Numbered from the stretch's first letter, positions 1 to 8,137 are shown. The stretch is DNA of 64,000 nucleotides from Phenylobacterium sp. Root700 (GCF_001429025.1 NZ_LMHT01000012.1:184361-248360), one strand, 5' to 3'. Made by a program: numbers and translations. Notes: generated from the letters alone by a model not told the origin.

Positions 1-54
1 AGCCGGCAGCAGCGCATCCATAAAGCTGAACTGACCAGTACCCTTCACCGACAT
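1..54 (-). CDS. N-terminus of a probable IS5-type transposase (cut by window edge)
   Basis: An ATG on the minus strand at 54 opens a frame that runs off the left edge after 18 residues, reading MSVKGTGQFSFMDALLPA. A good ribosome-binding site (GGGAG, six bases from the ATG) lies just upstream. The pattern GQxSFxDALLP resembles, from memory, the first residues of IS5-family transposases. That is a family resemblance over 18 residues only, so the call is tentative. The flanking sequence could hold the insertion-sequence end (see the entry at 95-114). If correct, the element extends to the left of the window. Confidence 0.4.
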   Translation of the reverse strand, partial: MSVKGTGQFSFMDALLPA

Positions 55-94
55 CGACCACTCCCTGGCTCAGCAACAGGGAATCACGATCAGC

Positions 95-114
95 GAATTT
101 CGCAATAGGCCCCC
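95..114. repeat. possible terminal inverted repeat of the left-edge insertion sequence
   Basis: Read on the minus strand this stretch starts GGGGGCCTATTGCG and continues AAATTC, about 40 bases upstream of the transposase-like start codon. Position and sequence type suit an IS end, but the matching end lies outside the window, so no inverted-repeat pairing or target duplication can be shown. Confidence 0.25.
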
Positions 115-380
115 AGCGGAGGAGGATCTGGGCGACCCAGCCCAACACATCGTCATCCTCCGCACATGGGTTCCTCAGATCTCGCCGCGCGAGACCGGAG
201 GATGACCAACATGAGAAGAAGATGCTCCCCCACTGGGGGAGCTGGCGGCGAAGCCGACTGAGGGGGACTTTGACTCCTTCAGCGCGCCCCGACTTTTTCA
301 GCCCATTCGCGGCAAGATCGTCAGAACCAAACCGCCCGCCGTTCGTTAGTCGCAGTGTCCTATTGTAAGGGAGGCGGCGA
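114..380. other. non-coding stretch with nested hairpin and repeat copy
   Basis: I see no credible gene here. It holds a nested inverted repeat: GTCATCCTCCG at 152-162 pairs perfectly with CGGAGGATGAC at 196-206, and an inner TCTCG/CGAGA pair sits at 180-194. It also holds the first copy of the palindromic repeat (221-269). From about 270 to 367 there is nothing recognisable before the ribosome-binding site of the glycosyltransferase gene. Confidence 0.5.
221..269 (+). repeat. intergenic palindromic repeat, copy 1
   Basis: About 49 bases with two stem-loops. The first is CTCCCCC-ACT-GGGGGAG, the second CGGC-GAA-GCCG. They are followed by a conserved ACTGAGGGGG tail. A second copy in the same orientation lies at 1611-1656. 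The second stem differs between copies by a compensating base-pair change (G-C here, A-T there), which suggests that the folded form is what is conserved. Confidence 0.7.
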
Positions 381-1601
381 GTGTTCGACGTCACCGACGC
401 GCGGTCGGAGAATCTGATACGGTTGAACCTGTCAGAGGCTCCTCATTTTGGCGCTCCGGGTCGCATGGGTTTCCACCTGATCGACACCACCATGATGTAC
501 GCGCCGCGTTCCGGCGGCGTGAAGCGCTACCTTTTGCAAAAGCGGGACTGGCTGACCAAGCGCCGGCCCGACATCACCCACACCCTGGTTGTTCCTGGGC
601 CGACCACCGGCCTCTCGGCGCCTGGCGTCGTCAGCGTCGCCGCCGCCCGCCTGCCGTTTGGCGACGGTTACCGGATGCCGGCCTCGACCACCAAGTGGGA
701 GACCGTCCTGCGGATGCTGGAGCCCGACATCATCGAGGCCGGCGACATGTTCGTGCCGGGCCACGCCGCGCTTGAGGCCGGCGAGGCGCTGGACGTTCCC
801 GTGGTCGGGTTCTGCCACACCGACGCGGCCGCCCTCGCCGCCCTGCACTTTGGCGAATGGGCCGAGGCCCCGGCTATGAAGCACTGGGCCGCGACCTTCG
901 CCCGCTTCGACCGCGTCGTCGCCCCCAGCCGCCATATCGCCGCCCGCCTGGGCGAGGCCGGGGTCGAGAAGGTCAGCGTGCAGATGCTGGGCGTCGACAC
1001 CGAGCTGTTCCATCCCGACCGCGCCGAGGCCGCCAAGCTGAAGCGCAGCCTGGGCCTGCCCTCCAGCGCCAGGCTGCTGGTCTTCGCCGGCCGCCCGGCC
1101 CGCGAGAAGAACATCGAGAGCCTGATCTGCGCCGTCGAGCGCCTGGGCGCGCCCTATCACCTGCTGCTGGTCGGCGCCGGCAAGGACGCCCACTACTCGC
1201 CGCGTGTGATCCCGCTGGCCTATGAGCGCGACCCGCTGAAGCTCGCGACCTTGATCGCCAGCTGCGACGCCCTGGTCCACGCCAACGAGAACGAGCCTTT
1301 CGGCCTGATCGTGCTGGAGGCCCTGGCCGCCGGGGTTCCGGTGGTCGGCCCCTCGCGCGGGGGTATCGCCGAACTGATCGACGAGCGGGTCGGCCAGCAG
1401 GCGCTCACCGTCGATCCGGCAGGCATGGCCGAGGCGATCGAGGCCCTGTTCGCGCGCGAGCAGACCCCGATCAAGGTCGCCGCCCGTCGGCGGGCCGAGC
1501 AGCGCCATAGCTGGGACACGACCTTCGAAGGCCTGACCCGGATCTATGGCGAGCTCGTCGTCGGCCGCTCCAACGCCGCCCCGACACCGCTAAGGGCTTA
1601 A
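381..1601 (+). CDS. GT4-family glycosyltransferase
   Basis: This is a 406-residue GT-B fold glycosyltransferase of the GT4 (group 1) type, which transfers a sugar from a nucleotide-sugar donor. The acceptor is not predictable. The C-terminal half has the E-x7-E donor-site motif at E305 and E313 (NENEPFGLIVLE), followed by the usual ALAAGVPVV loop. The N-terminal SGGVKRYL is typical of the acceptor domain. I chose the GTG at 381 because AGGGAGG lies six bases upstream; an in-frame ATG at 465 is an alternative. The gene stands alone between two copies of a palindromic repeat (221-269 and 1611-1656), and the downstream copy may act as its terminator. Confidence 0.85.
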   Translation: MFDVTDARSENLIRLNLSEAPHFGAPGRMGFHLIDTTMMYAPRSGGVKRYLLQKRDWLTKRRPDITHTLVVPGPTTGLSAPGVVSVAAARLPFGDGYRMPASTTKWETVLRMLEPDIIEAGDMFVPGHAALEAGEALDVPVVGFCHTDAAALAALHFGEWAEAPAMKHWAATFARFDRVVAPSRHIAARLGEAGVEKVSVQMLGVDTELFHPDRAEAAKLKRSLGLPSSARLLVFAGRPAREKNIESLICAVERLGAPYHLLLVGAGKDAHYSPRVIPLAYERDPLKLATLIASCDALVHANENEPFGLIVLEALAAGVPVVGPSRGGIAELIDERVGQQALTVDPAGMAEAIEALFAREQTPIKVAARRRAEQRHSWDTTFEGLTRIYGELVVGRSNAAPTPLRA

Positions 1602-1610
1602 CGCCCGCCA

Positions 1611-1656
1611 GATGCTCCCCCGCTGGGGAGCTGTCAGCAAAGCTGACTGAGGGGGT
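1611..1656 (+). repeat. intergenic palindromic repeat, copy 2
   Basis: Same element and orientation as 221-269. First stem GCTCCCC-CGCT-GGGGAGC, second stem TCAGC-AAA-GCTGA, then ACTGAGGGGG-type tail (CTGAGGGGG). It starts nine bases after the glycosyltransferase stop and runs to the stop codon of the convergent acyl-CoA dehydrogenase, so it probably serves as a shared transcription terminator. Confidence 0.7.
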
Positions 1657-2882
1657 CACCTCCCCGTAGGCATGTCCTTGAACGCGATGTCCTTGTCGAC
1701 CCGGATGTCCCCGGGCAGGCCCAGCACGCGTTCGGCGATGATGTTGCGCAAGATCTCGTCGGTGCCGCCGGCGATCCGCAGGCCCGGCGCGAACATCAGC
1801 GACCAGTGGAACGCCGCGTCCTCGGGCGCCAGGTCGCCGTCGTTGATGATCCCATACTGGTCGAGCATCTCGATGGCGGTGTTGGCCAGCTCCTGCATCT
1901 GCACGGCCGAGATGATCTTGCCGATCGAGCTCTCCGGCCCCGGCGTCTGACCGCGCGACAAAGCCGTCATGGTCCGGTTCCGGGTATGCCGAAGCCCCTC
2001 GGCCTGGACATACCAGTCCGCCAGCTTCTCGCGCACCGCCTGGTCCTGCAGCGCCGAGGCGCCGTCCATACTGGGCGTGTTGCGCGCCGTCTCCATGAAC
2101 TGGCTCCAGCCCGCCCCCGTCGCGCCGCCCACCGCCAGCCGCTCGTTCATCAGGGTCACCAGGCTGACCTTCCAGCCCTCGCCCTCAGCCCCCAGCCGCT
2201 GACTGTCCTTGACCCGTACGTCGGTGAAGAACACCTCGTTGAACCCCGATCCGCCCGACATCTGGTGGATCGGCTTGATCTCGACCCCCGGATCCTTCAG
2301 GTCCAGCCAGAACATCGTCAGGCCCTTATGCTTGGGCACTTCCGGATTTGTCCTAACGATTACAATGCCATAGTCGGAAAACTGGGCGCCGGTCGTCCAC
2401 ACCTTTTGCCCGTTGATCAGCCAGTCGCCGGAGCCGTCCGGGACCCGCTCGGCCTTGGTGCGTGAAGCCGCCACGTCGGAGCCGCCGGAGGGCTCGGAGA
2501 ACAGCTGCGACCAGATTTCCTCGCCGCGAATGGCCGGCCCGACGAAGCGCTTCTTGGTCTCGTCGTCGGCGAAGGTCATGACCGTGGGCACGCACATGCC
2601 CAGCCCGATCTGGAAGGGGTTGGGCGGGATCGGATGCTTGGCCTCTTCCTGGCCGAAGATCACGTTCTGGACCGGGGTGCCGCCCTGGCCGCCCCACTCC
2701 TTGGGCCAGGTGATGCAGGCGTAGCCGGCCGCGGCCTTCTTGGCCTGCCAGGCCTTGGAGGCGCCCATGCTGTCGCCGCCCTCGGGATCGGCGCCCTCGC
2801 GCTTCTTGGGCGCATTGACGTCCAGCCACTGACGGACCTGTTGGCGATAGGCGGCTTCTTCGGGGGTGTCGTTGAAATCCAT
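1656..2882 (-). CDS. acyl-CoA dehydrogenase, larger subunit type
   Basis: This 408-residue flavoprotein belongs to the acyl-CoA dehydrogenase family, which introduces the alpha-beta double bond in acyl-CoA thioesters and passes electrons to ETF. Visible family signatures include the FAD/substrate stretch QLFSEPSGGSDVA near residue 165, WTTGAQFSDYGIV and the C-terminal AGGTDEILRNIIAERVLGLP. It is the second gene of an operon, 14 bases after a shorter acyl-CoA dehydrogenase (2897-4021). Adjacent long and short members of this kind are known to form alpha2-beta2 heterotetramers in sterol side-chain degradation; whether this pair does so is inference. The substrate is unknown. Confidence 0.88.
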   Translation of the reverse strand: MDFNDTPEEAAYRQQVRQWLDVNAPKKREGADPEGGDSMGASKAWQAKKAAAGYACITWPKEWGGQGGTPVQNVIFGQEEAKHPIPPNPFQIGLGMCVPTVMTFADDETKKRFVGPAIRGEEIWSQLFSEPSGGSDVAASRTKAERVPDGSGDWLINGQKVWTTGAQFSDYGIVIVRTNPEVPKHKGLTMFWLDLKDPGVEIKPIHQMSGGSGFNEVFFTDVRVKDSQRLGAEGEGWKVSLVTLMNERLAVGGATGAGWSQFMETARNTPSMDGASALQDQAVREKLADWYVQAEGLRHTRNRTMTALSRGQTPGPESSIGKIISAVQMQELANTAIEMLDQYGIINDGDLAPEDAAFHWSLMFAPGLRIAGGTDEILRNIIAERVLGLPGDIRVDKDIAFKDMPTGR

Positions 2883-2896
2883 GACCTATCTCCTGC

Positions 2897-4021
2897 TCAA
2901 GCGGCCGACGCCGCATTGCGGCGTTCGAGGTGGCTGACGAGGCGTTCCTTCCAGACCCGCGGCGCGCCGGCCACGAGGCTGAGCTGCCGCGAGCGGCGAT
3001 AATAGAGGTGGCAGTCCATTTCCCAGGTGAAGCCGATGCCGCCGTGGGTCTGGATGTTTTCCTTCGACGCGAACCAGAAAGCCTCGGAGGCCGCGATCCG
3101 GGCGGCGCTGGCGGCGACCGTGAGCTCCGGCGCGTTCGTGTTGAGCGCCCAGGCGCCGTAATAGGCGTTGGAACGGGACAGCTCGTTCTTCACATACATG
3201 TCGGCGAGCTTGTGCTTGATCGCTTGATACGAGGCGATGACCCGGCCAAAGGCGTAGCGTTCCAGCGCGTACTCCTTGGCCATCTCCAGGCAGCGGTCGG
3301 CGCCGCCGGTCTGTTCGAAGGCCAGCAGAACCGCCGCGCGGTCGAAGACCTGCTCGACCAACTCGAAGCCCTCGCCGGCGTTCCCGACCCGGCGCACCGG
3401 CGTGTTCTTGAACACCAGCCTGGCCGCGTCGCGGGTCGGATCGAGGGTCTTCACCGCCTCACGGGTCACCGAGCTGTCGGTCAGGTCGGCGAGGAACAGG
3501 CCGGGCTTGCCGTTCTCCTTGGCCAGCACCAGGGCGACATTAGCGATATCGCCGTCGGTGACAGGGATCTTCACGCCGGTCAGCTTGCCGTCGGTCACGG
3601 TGGATTGGAGCGTGCCGGCCGTCACCACGCCTGGACCTTCGGAGGTGGCGACGGCGCCGATGATCTCGCCCGCCGCGATCTTCGGCAGCAGATAGGCCTT
3701 CTGCTCTTCATTGCCGGCCAACATGATCGCCTCGGCCAGGAAGTAGACCGTCGAGGCGAACGGAATCGGCGCGACGACGCGGCCCAGTTCCTCGGCGATA
3801 ACGCAGAGTTCCAGGTGCCCCAACCCAAGACCGCCATGGGCCTCGGGGATCGCAGCGCCCAGCCAGCCCTGCGCGGCGACCGCCTTCCAGAGGTCCTCGT
3901 CGTAGGCCTTGTCCTTGTCGTCCAGCACGGCGCGCGCGCGGGTGGTCGGACTGTTGGCTTCGAGGAACTTGCGAGCCTCGCCCTTCAGAAATTTCTGATC
4001 GTCTGAGAAATCGAAATTCAT
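2897..4021 (-). CDS. acyl-CoA dehydrogenase, shorter subunit type
   Basis: This 374-residue acyl-CoA dehydrogenase family protein is the first gene of a two-gene operon with the 408-residue homologue downstream. The N-terminal helical domain (DFSDDQKFLKGEARKFL) and the C-terminal THGGIGFTWEMDCHLYYRR block are typical. The middle domain is shorter and less canonical than in its partner, as in the beta-type subunits of heteromeric acyl-CoA dehydrogenases. A short inverted repeat TTGAC-N5-GTCAA lies about 80 bases upstream of the start (4102-4116) and could be an operator. Chain-length specificity cannot be read from the sequence. Confidence 0.87.
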   Translation of the reverse strand: MNFDFSDDQKFLKGEARKFLEANSPTTRARAVLDDKDKAYDEDLWKAVAAQGWLGAAIPEAHGGLGLGHLELCVIAEELGRVVAPIPFASTVYFLAEAIMLAGNEEQKAYLLPKIAAGEIIGAVATSEGPGVVTAGTLQSTVTDGKLTGVKIPVTDGDIANVALVLAKENGKPGLFLADLTDSSVTREAVKTLDPTRDAARLVFKNTPVRRVGNAGEGFELVEQVFDRAAVLLAFEQTGGADRCLEMAKEYALERYAFGRVIASYQAIKHKLADMYVKNELSRSNAYYGAWALNTNAPELTVAASAARIAASEAFWFASKENIQTHGGIGFTWEMDCHLYYRRSRQLSLVAGAPRVWKERLVSHLERRNAASAA

Positions 4022-4101
4022 TTCCGCCCATTCCGCCGTTTGTCGGCCGGTTCAATGCTTGCTTGGCGGCCACCATACGCGCCCGGCGCACCTTGAAAAG
4101 A

Positions 4102-4116
4102 TTGACCTCGCGTCAA
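4102..4116. promoter_or_regulatory. possible operator, TTGAC-N5-GTCAA
   Basis: A five-base inverted repeat with a five-base spacer lies between the divergent acyl-CoA dehydrogenase operon and the gene at 4169. Its outer half-sites match those of the perfect palindrome at 55721-55745, though the spacing differs. The evidence is weak on its own. Confidence 0.3.
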
Positions 4117-4168
4117 GAATTTCAGGGTCTTATGGCCGATCTGACCAAGAGGTTCCGAAGGCGCGCGC

Positions 4169-4738
4169 ATGGCCAAGGCGATATTCCAGCGAAACCAGAA
4201 GGTTTGGGTCGAGAGCGTCGGCGTCTGGGCGATGATCGAGAAGATCGTGCCTGTCTGGGCCAAGGGCTTCGACGAACCGGTCCGGGTGACCTACGACGTG
4301 GGCCTGGGCCGCGACTTCCAGGGACACGAGCTTAAGCCGGAACAGGGCAGCGGCGCCGACGCCCTGGCCGACGGCGCGCCGCAATGGCGGCTGCTGCGGG
4401 CGCGCAACAAGTGGCAGGCCGAGGAAGACTCCGCCCATCACCCCTATCCGGGGACCTATCCGGTGGTGGTGACCGACGCCGCCGACTGGGGCGGCTGGCG
4501 GGTGCCGGGCGCCGAGTACGACCGCGATCCGCACAAGATCGAGTTTCAGGCGCGGCTGATCACCAGCGCGCCGCATCTGCTGGCGCTGGCCCGCCGGATC
4601 GTTCGCATCGTCGATGAAAGCGCCGGCGACGCGCCGCCCGAGTTGCAGCGCATCGCCGAGGACATCTCCAGGCTCGATCGGCTGTTCAACGAAACGCCGG
4701 TGGCCGGCCCTGCCGCCACACGCGTGGAAGTGGCCTAG
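4169..4738 (+). CDS. conserved-looking hypothetical protein
   Basis: I do not recognise a named family in this 189-residue soluble protein. It has no signal peptide or membrane segment. The N-terminal third (FQRNQKVWVESVGVWAMIEKIVPVWAKG) looks like a small beta-rich domain. The middle is rich in Trp and Pro, and the C-terminus (about 125-175) looks helical (LLALARRIVRIVDES, LQRIAEDISRLDRLF). The start at 4169 is an ATG shortly before a well-behaved reading frame whose codon use matches the neighbours. It is transcribed divergently from the acyl-CoA dehydrogenase operon and precedes pepN by about 77 bases. Function unknown. Confidence 0.7.
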   Translation: MAKAIFQRNQKVWVESVGVWAMIEKIVPVWAKGFDEPVRVTYDVGLGRDFQGHELKPEQGSGADALADGAPQWRLLRARNKWQAEEDSAHHPYPGTYPVVVTDAADWGGWRVPGAEYDRDPHKIEFQARLITSAPHLLALARRIVRIVDESAGDAPPELQRIAEDISRLDRLFNETPVAGPAATRVEVA

Positions 4739-4815
4739 ATATCACCCCCGAGATCGGCGGAAGCCGGAGGCTTTGATCCACCAGCGCACTGGCGATTGGC
4801 GCTGGCCGTGGCTAA

Positions 4816-7443
4816 ATGCCCCCCATGCGTACAGACACTCCCCAGCCGATCTCGCTCGCCGACTACACGCCCCCCGCCTTCCTGATCGATGAGGTCCATC
4901 TGGACTTCGCGCTCGCGGCGAACACCACGCGGGTCAAGGCGAAGCTGACGATCCGGCGCAACGGCGACCACACCGGACCGCTGGTGCTGAACGGCGAGCG
5001 GCTGAAGCCGATCTCGGTCGCGGTCGACGGCCGCGTCCTGGGCGACGGCGAGCGCACCATCGACGCCGAGTTCCTGACCGTTCCGGACGTGCCGGACGCC
5101 TTCGTGCTGGAAACCGAGGTCGAGATCGACCCGGAGAATAACAAGGCGCTGGAAGGGCTCTACATGTCCGGCGGCCGGTTCTGCACCCAGTGCGAGGCCG
5201 AGGGTTTCCGCAAGATCACCTGGTATCCCGACCGGCCCGACGTGCTGTCGCGCTTCACCGTGCGCATCGAGGCCGACAAGACGTTCCGCCACCTGCTGTC
5301 CAACGGCAACCTGATGAGCTCGGGCGAGTTGCCGGGCGGGCGTCACTTCGCCGTCTGGAACGACCCCTTCCCCAAGCCGGCCTATCTGTTCGCCCTGGTC
5401 GGCGGCGAGCTGGACGTTCTGGAAGACAAGCTGGTCACCATGAGCGGTCGCACGGTCGACCTGCGCATCTTCGTCGACACCGGCATGGCCGCGCGCGCCG
5501 CCTACGCCATGGACGCCCTGAAGCGTTCGATGGTCTGGGACGAGCAGACCTTTGGGCGCGAATACGATCTGGACCTGTTCATGATCGTCGCCGTTCGCGA
5601 CTTCAATTTCGGCGCGATGGAGAACAAGGGGTTGAACATCTTCAACTCCTCGCTGCTGCTGGCCGACCCGGCCACCGCCACCGACATGGACTTCGAGCGC
5701 ATCGAGAGCGTCGTCGCCCACGAGTATTTCCACAACTGGACCGGTGACCGGATCACCTGCCGCGACTGGTTCCAGCTGTGCCTGAAGGAGGGCCTGACGG
5801 TCTTCCGCGACCAGAGCTTCTCGGCCGACATGCGCGGCGCGGCCGTCCAGCGGATCAAGGACGTGAAGGCCCTGCGCGCGCGCCAGTTCCCTGAGGACCA
5901 GGGGCCGCTGGCCCACCCGGTGCGGCCGTCCAGCTACCTCAAGATCGACAACTTCTACACCGCGACCATCTACGAGAAGGGCGCCGAAGTGATCCGGATG
6001 CTCAAGACCCTGATCGGTCCTGAAAAATTCCGGGAGGGCATGGACCTCTATTTCGACCGCTGGGACGGCCACGCCACCACAGTCGAGGAGTTCATCCGTT
6101 GCTTCGCCGAGGTGACCGGCGAGGATCTGAGCGACTTCTTCGCCTGGTACGAACAGGCCGGCACGCCGAAGGTCTCGCTGAAGCACAGCTATGACGCCGG
6201 CGCCCGCACCCTGCAGATCGACCTCAGCCAGCACACCGCGCCGACCCCTGGCCAGCCGAACAAGCGGCCGCTGCCGGTCCCGGTCACCATCGGCCTGCTG
6301 GACGGCGAAGGCCGGACCCTGGCCTTCGAGCGCGACGGCAAGGCGCTGGACCAGACCGTGGTGGTGCTGGACGCCGCCCAGGCCAGCGTGACGCTGAGCG
6401 GCGTCGATGCGGCCCCGGTGATCTCGGCGCTGCGGGGCTTCTCCGCCCCAGTGACGCTGACCACCGACGCCCCAGCCAAGGACCGCTATGTCCAGCTGGC
6501 CTCGGACCCTGACCTGTTCAACCGTTGGGAGGCCGGCCAGGATCTGGCCCGCGCCCTGATCGTGGCCCGCGCCAAGGGCGCGCCCGACGAGGTCGGCGAG
6601 GAACGCTTCGCCGAGGCCATGGGCCGGGCCCTGAACGACCAGGCGTCCGATCCAGCCTTCAAGGCCTTGCTGCTCTCGCTGCCCAGCGAGTCCGACCTGG
6701 CGCTGGCGATCCAGCCCGCCGACCCGGCCGCGATCCACGCCGCCCGCGAGGCCCTGCGCACCCGCCTGTCGCTGCATCTCACCGAGGACCTGAAGCGCCT
6801 GCATATCGGCCTGCAGGAACTGGCCGAGTTCTCGCCGGACGCCGCCAGCGCCGGCCGCCGCGCCCTGCGCAACGCAGCCCTGGACCTGCTGGCCGCCAAT
6901 CCCCGCGCCGAAATCGGCGAACTGGCCGAGGGCCACTACCGCGCCGCGGCGAACATGACCGACGCCATCGGCGGCCTTTCGGCCCTGATGCTGGTCGGCG
7001 GCGAAGCCTATGAGGCCGCCCTGGCCGACTTCTTCGATCGTTGGAAGTCCGAGCCTATGGTCATCGACAAGTGGTTCGCCCTGCAGGCCCGCGACCCCGA
7101 CGAAAGCGCCCTGGGCCGGGTCATGGGCCTGACCGCCCATCCGGCCTTCGAGCAGAAGAACCCCAACCGCCTGCGGGCGTTGGTCTCGACCTTCGCCAAC
7201 TTCAATCCGTCGCGGTTCCACGATGCGAGCGGCGCCGGCTACCGGTTCCTCGCCGACCAGATCCTGGTCGTCGACAGCTTCAACCCGATGACCGCGGCGC
7301 GGCTGGTCGAGCCCCTGGGCGGCTGGCGGCGCTACAAGCCGGAACTGGGCGCGCTGATGAAGCGTGAACTGGCCCGGATCGCGGCGACCGAAGGACTTTC
7401 GAAGAACGTCTACGAGCTGGCCGCCAAGGCGCTCGCCGAATGA
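4816..7443 (+). CDS. pepN: aminopeptidase N (M1 family zinc metallopeptidase)
   Basis: At 875 residues this matches the usual length of bacterial PepN, the cytoplasmic M1 aminopeptidase that trims N-terminal residues in the late steps of protein turnover. The substrate-binding GAMEN motif is at residues 266-270. The zinc site HExxH is at 302-306 (HEYFH), with the third ligand E325 exactly 18 residues further on. The rest follows PepN architecture, ending in a long helical C-terminal domain. An alternative ATG lies nine bases downstream of the chosen one and the ribosome-binding site is weak, so the exact start is uncertain. It is followed by an inverted repeat (7452-7534) before the response regulator gene. 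Confidence 0.95.
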   Translation: MPPMRTDTPQPISLADYTPPAFLIDEVHLDFALAANTTRVKAKLTIRRNGDHTGPLVLNGERLKPISVAVDGRVLGDGERTIDAEFLTVPDVPDAFVLETEVEIDPENNKALEGLYMSGGRFCTQCEAEGFRKITWYPDRPDVLSRFTVRIEADKTFRHLLSNGNLMSSGELPGGRHFAVWNDPFPKPAYLFALVGGELDVLEDKLVTMSGRTVDLRIFVDTGMAARAAYAMDALKRSMVWDEQTFGREYDLDLFMIVAVRDFNFGAMENKGLNIFNSSLLLADPATATDMDFERIESVVAHEYFHNWTGDRITCRDWFQLCLKEGLTVFRDQSFSADMRGAAVQRIKDVKALRARQFPEDQGPLAHPVRPSSYLKIDNFYTATIYEKGAEVIRMLKTLIGPEKFREGMDLYFDRWDGHATTVEEFIRCFAEVTGEDLSDFFAWYEQAGTPKVSLKHSYDAGARTLQIDLSQHTAPTPGQPNKRPLPVPVTIGLLDGEGRTLAFERDGKALDQTVVVLDAAQASVTLSGVDAAPVISALRGFSAPVTLTTDAPAKDRYVQLASDPDLFNRWEAGQDLARALIVARAKGAPDEVGEERFAEAMGRALNDQASDPAFKALLLSLPSESDLALAIQPADPAAIHAAREALRTRLSLHLTEDLKRLHIGLQELAEFSPDAASAGRRALRNAALDLLAANPRAEIGELAEGHYRAAANMTDAIGGLSALMLVGGEAYEAALADFFDRWKSEPMVIDKWFALQARDPDESALGRVMGLTAHPAFEQKNPNRLRALVSTFANFNPSRFHDASGAGYRFLADQILVVDSFNPMTAARLVEPLGGWRRYKPELGALMKRELARIAATEGLSKNVYELAAKALAE

Positions 7444-7451
7444 ATTGAGCA

Positions 7452-7534
7452 GGCTGTCTCCCGCGTTAGGGAAAACCGAATCTTTACGTTAAATCCGCAA
7501 CTTCGTACGGAGGCGCGTAACTCGGGAGACAGCC
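7452..7534. promoter_or_regulatory. long inverted repeat enclosing a ribosome-binding site
   Basis: GGCTGTCTCCCG at 7452-7463 is perfectly complementary to CGGGAGACAGCC at 7523-7534, with 59 bases between. The right arm contains GGGAG, the only good ribosome-binding site for the ATG at 7540. In a transcript that contains both arms the site could be sequestered; a transcript starting inside the loop would escape this. Confidence 0.5.
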
Positions 7535-7539
7535 AGCCT

Positions 7540-8040
7540 ATGTCGGTCTCACTCAACCGGGTCCGGTTCCTGATCGTCGACGACAACACCCACGCGGTAA
7601 ACCTCGTCAAAGCGATGCTGCGGGGGTTCGGCGCCGATCAGCTCTACGACGCCCAGACCGTCGACGCCGCCAAGCGTCGGATGAAGATGACGCCGTGCGA
7701 CATTGTCATCCTCGACTACATGCTGAACGCCGAGGAAGGCGTCGCCTTCGCCCAGTGGCTGCGCAACGATCCCGAGAGCCCGGCCCCCTACACCCCGATC
7801 ATCCTGCTGACCGGTCATGCCGACCGCTCACGGATCATGGCGGCGCGCGACGCCGGGGTGAACGAGTTCTGCGTCAAGCCCGTCACCCCCGCCGACCTGA
7901 TGAAACGGATCGTCTGGGTGATCGATCGGGCCCGCCCGTTCGTGCGCAGCGAGAGCTATTTTGGGCCTGACAGGCGCCGTCACGACGACCCCAACTACAA
8001 GGGGCCGGAACGCCGGGCCGAGCGCCAAAGGAAACCGTGA
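7540..8040 (+). CDS. single-domain response regulator next to pleC
   Basis: This 166-residue protein is a CheY-like receiver. The acidic pair is D14/D15, the phospho-acceptor D59 (VILDY), the conserved Thr is in LLTGHA and the Lys in VKPV. No output domain follows. The last 35 residues are basic and polar, with the GPDRRRHDDPNYKGPERR tail often seen on stand-alone alphaproteobacterial receivers (from memory). It probably relays phosphate or acts by protein contact. It lies 97 bases upstream of the PleC-type kinase in the same direction, so a functional link is plausible but unproven. Its leader carries an inverted repeat covering the ribosome-binding site. Confidence 0.88.
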   Translation: MSVSLNRVRFLIVDDNTHAVNLVKAMLRGFGADQLYDAQTVDAAKRRMKMTPCDIVILDYMLNAEEGVAFAQWLRNDPESPAPYTPIILLTGHADRSRIMAARDAGVNEFCVKPVTPADLMKRIVWVIDRARPFVRSESYFGPDRRRHDDPNYKGPERRAERQRKP

Positions 8041-8087
8041 TCGTCCTGAGACCACGTGCCTCGTGACGCGCCACGCGCGCTTGCGTA

Positions 8088-8109
8088 GACTCACCCGCGC
8101 GAGTGACTC
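8088..8109. promoter_or_regulatory. two GANTC methylation-type sites in the pleC leader
   Basis: GACTC occurs at 8088-8092 and at 8105-8109, inside the short gap between the receiver gene and pleC. GANTC is the CcrM target in Caulobacterales, and GcrA acts at promoters carrying such sites. From memory, pleC has been listed among GcrA-dependent genes in Caulobacter crescentus. Confidence 0.4.
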
Positions 8110-8137
8110 GGGATAGGGCGCAAGGGAGCGGCGGGCT

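Noticed and set aside
4735-7221. Long open frame (828 codons) opposite pepN
   Set aside because: It mirrors the GC-rich third-position pattern of pepN on the other strand, gives a Gly/Gln/Val/Arg-rich low-complexity product and has no recognisable motif, while pepN is intact.
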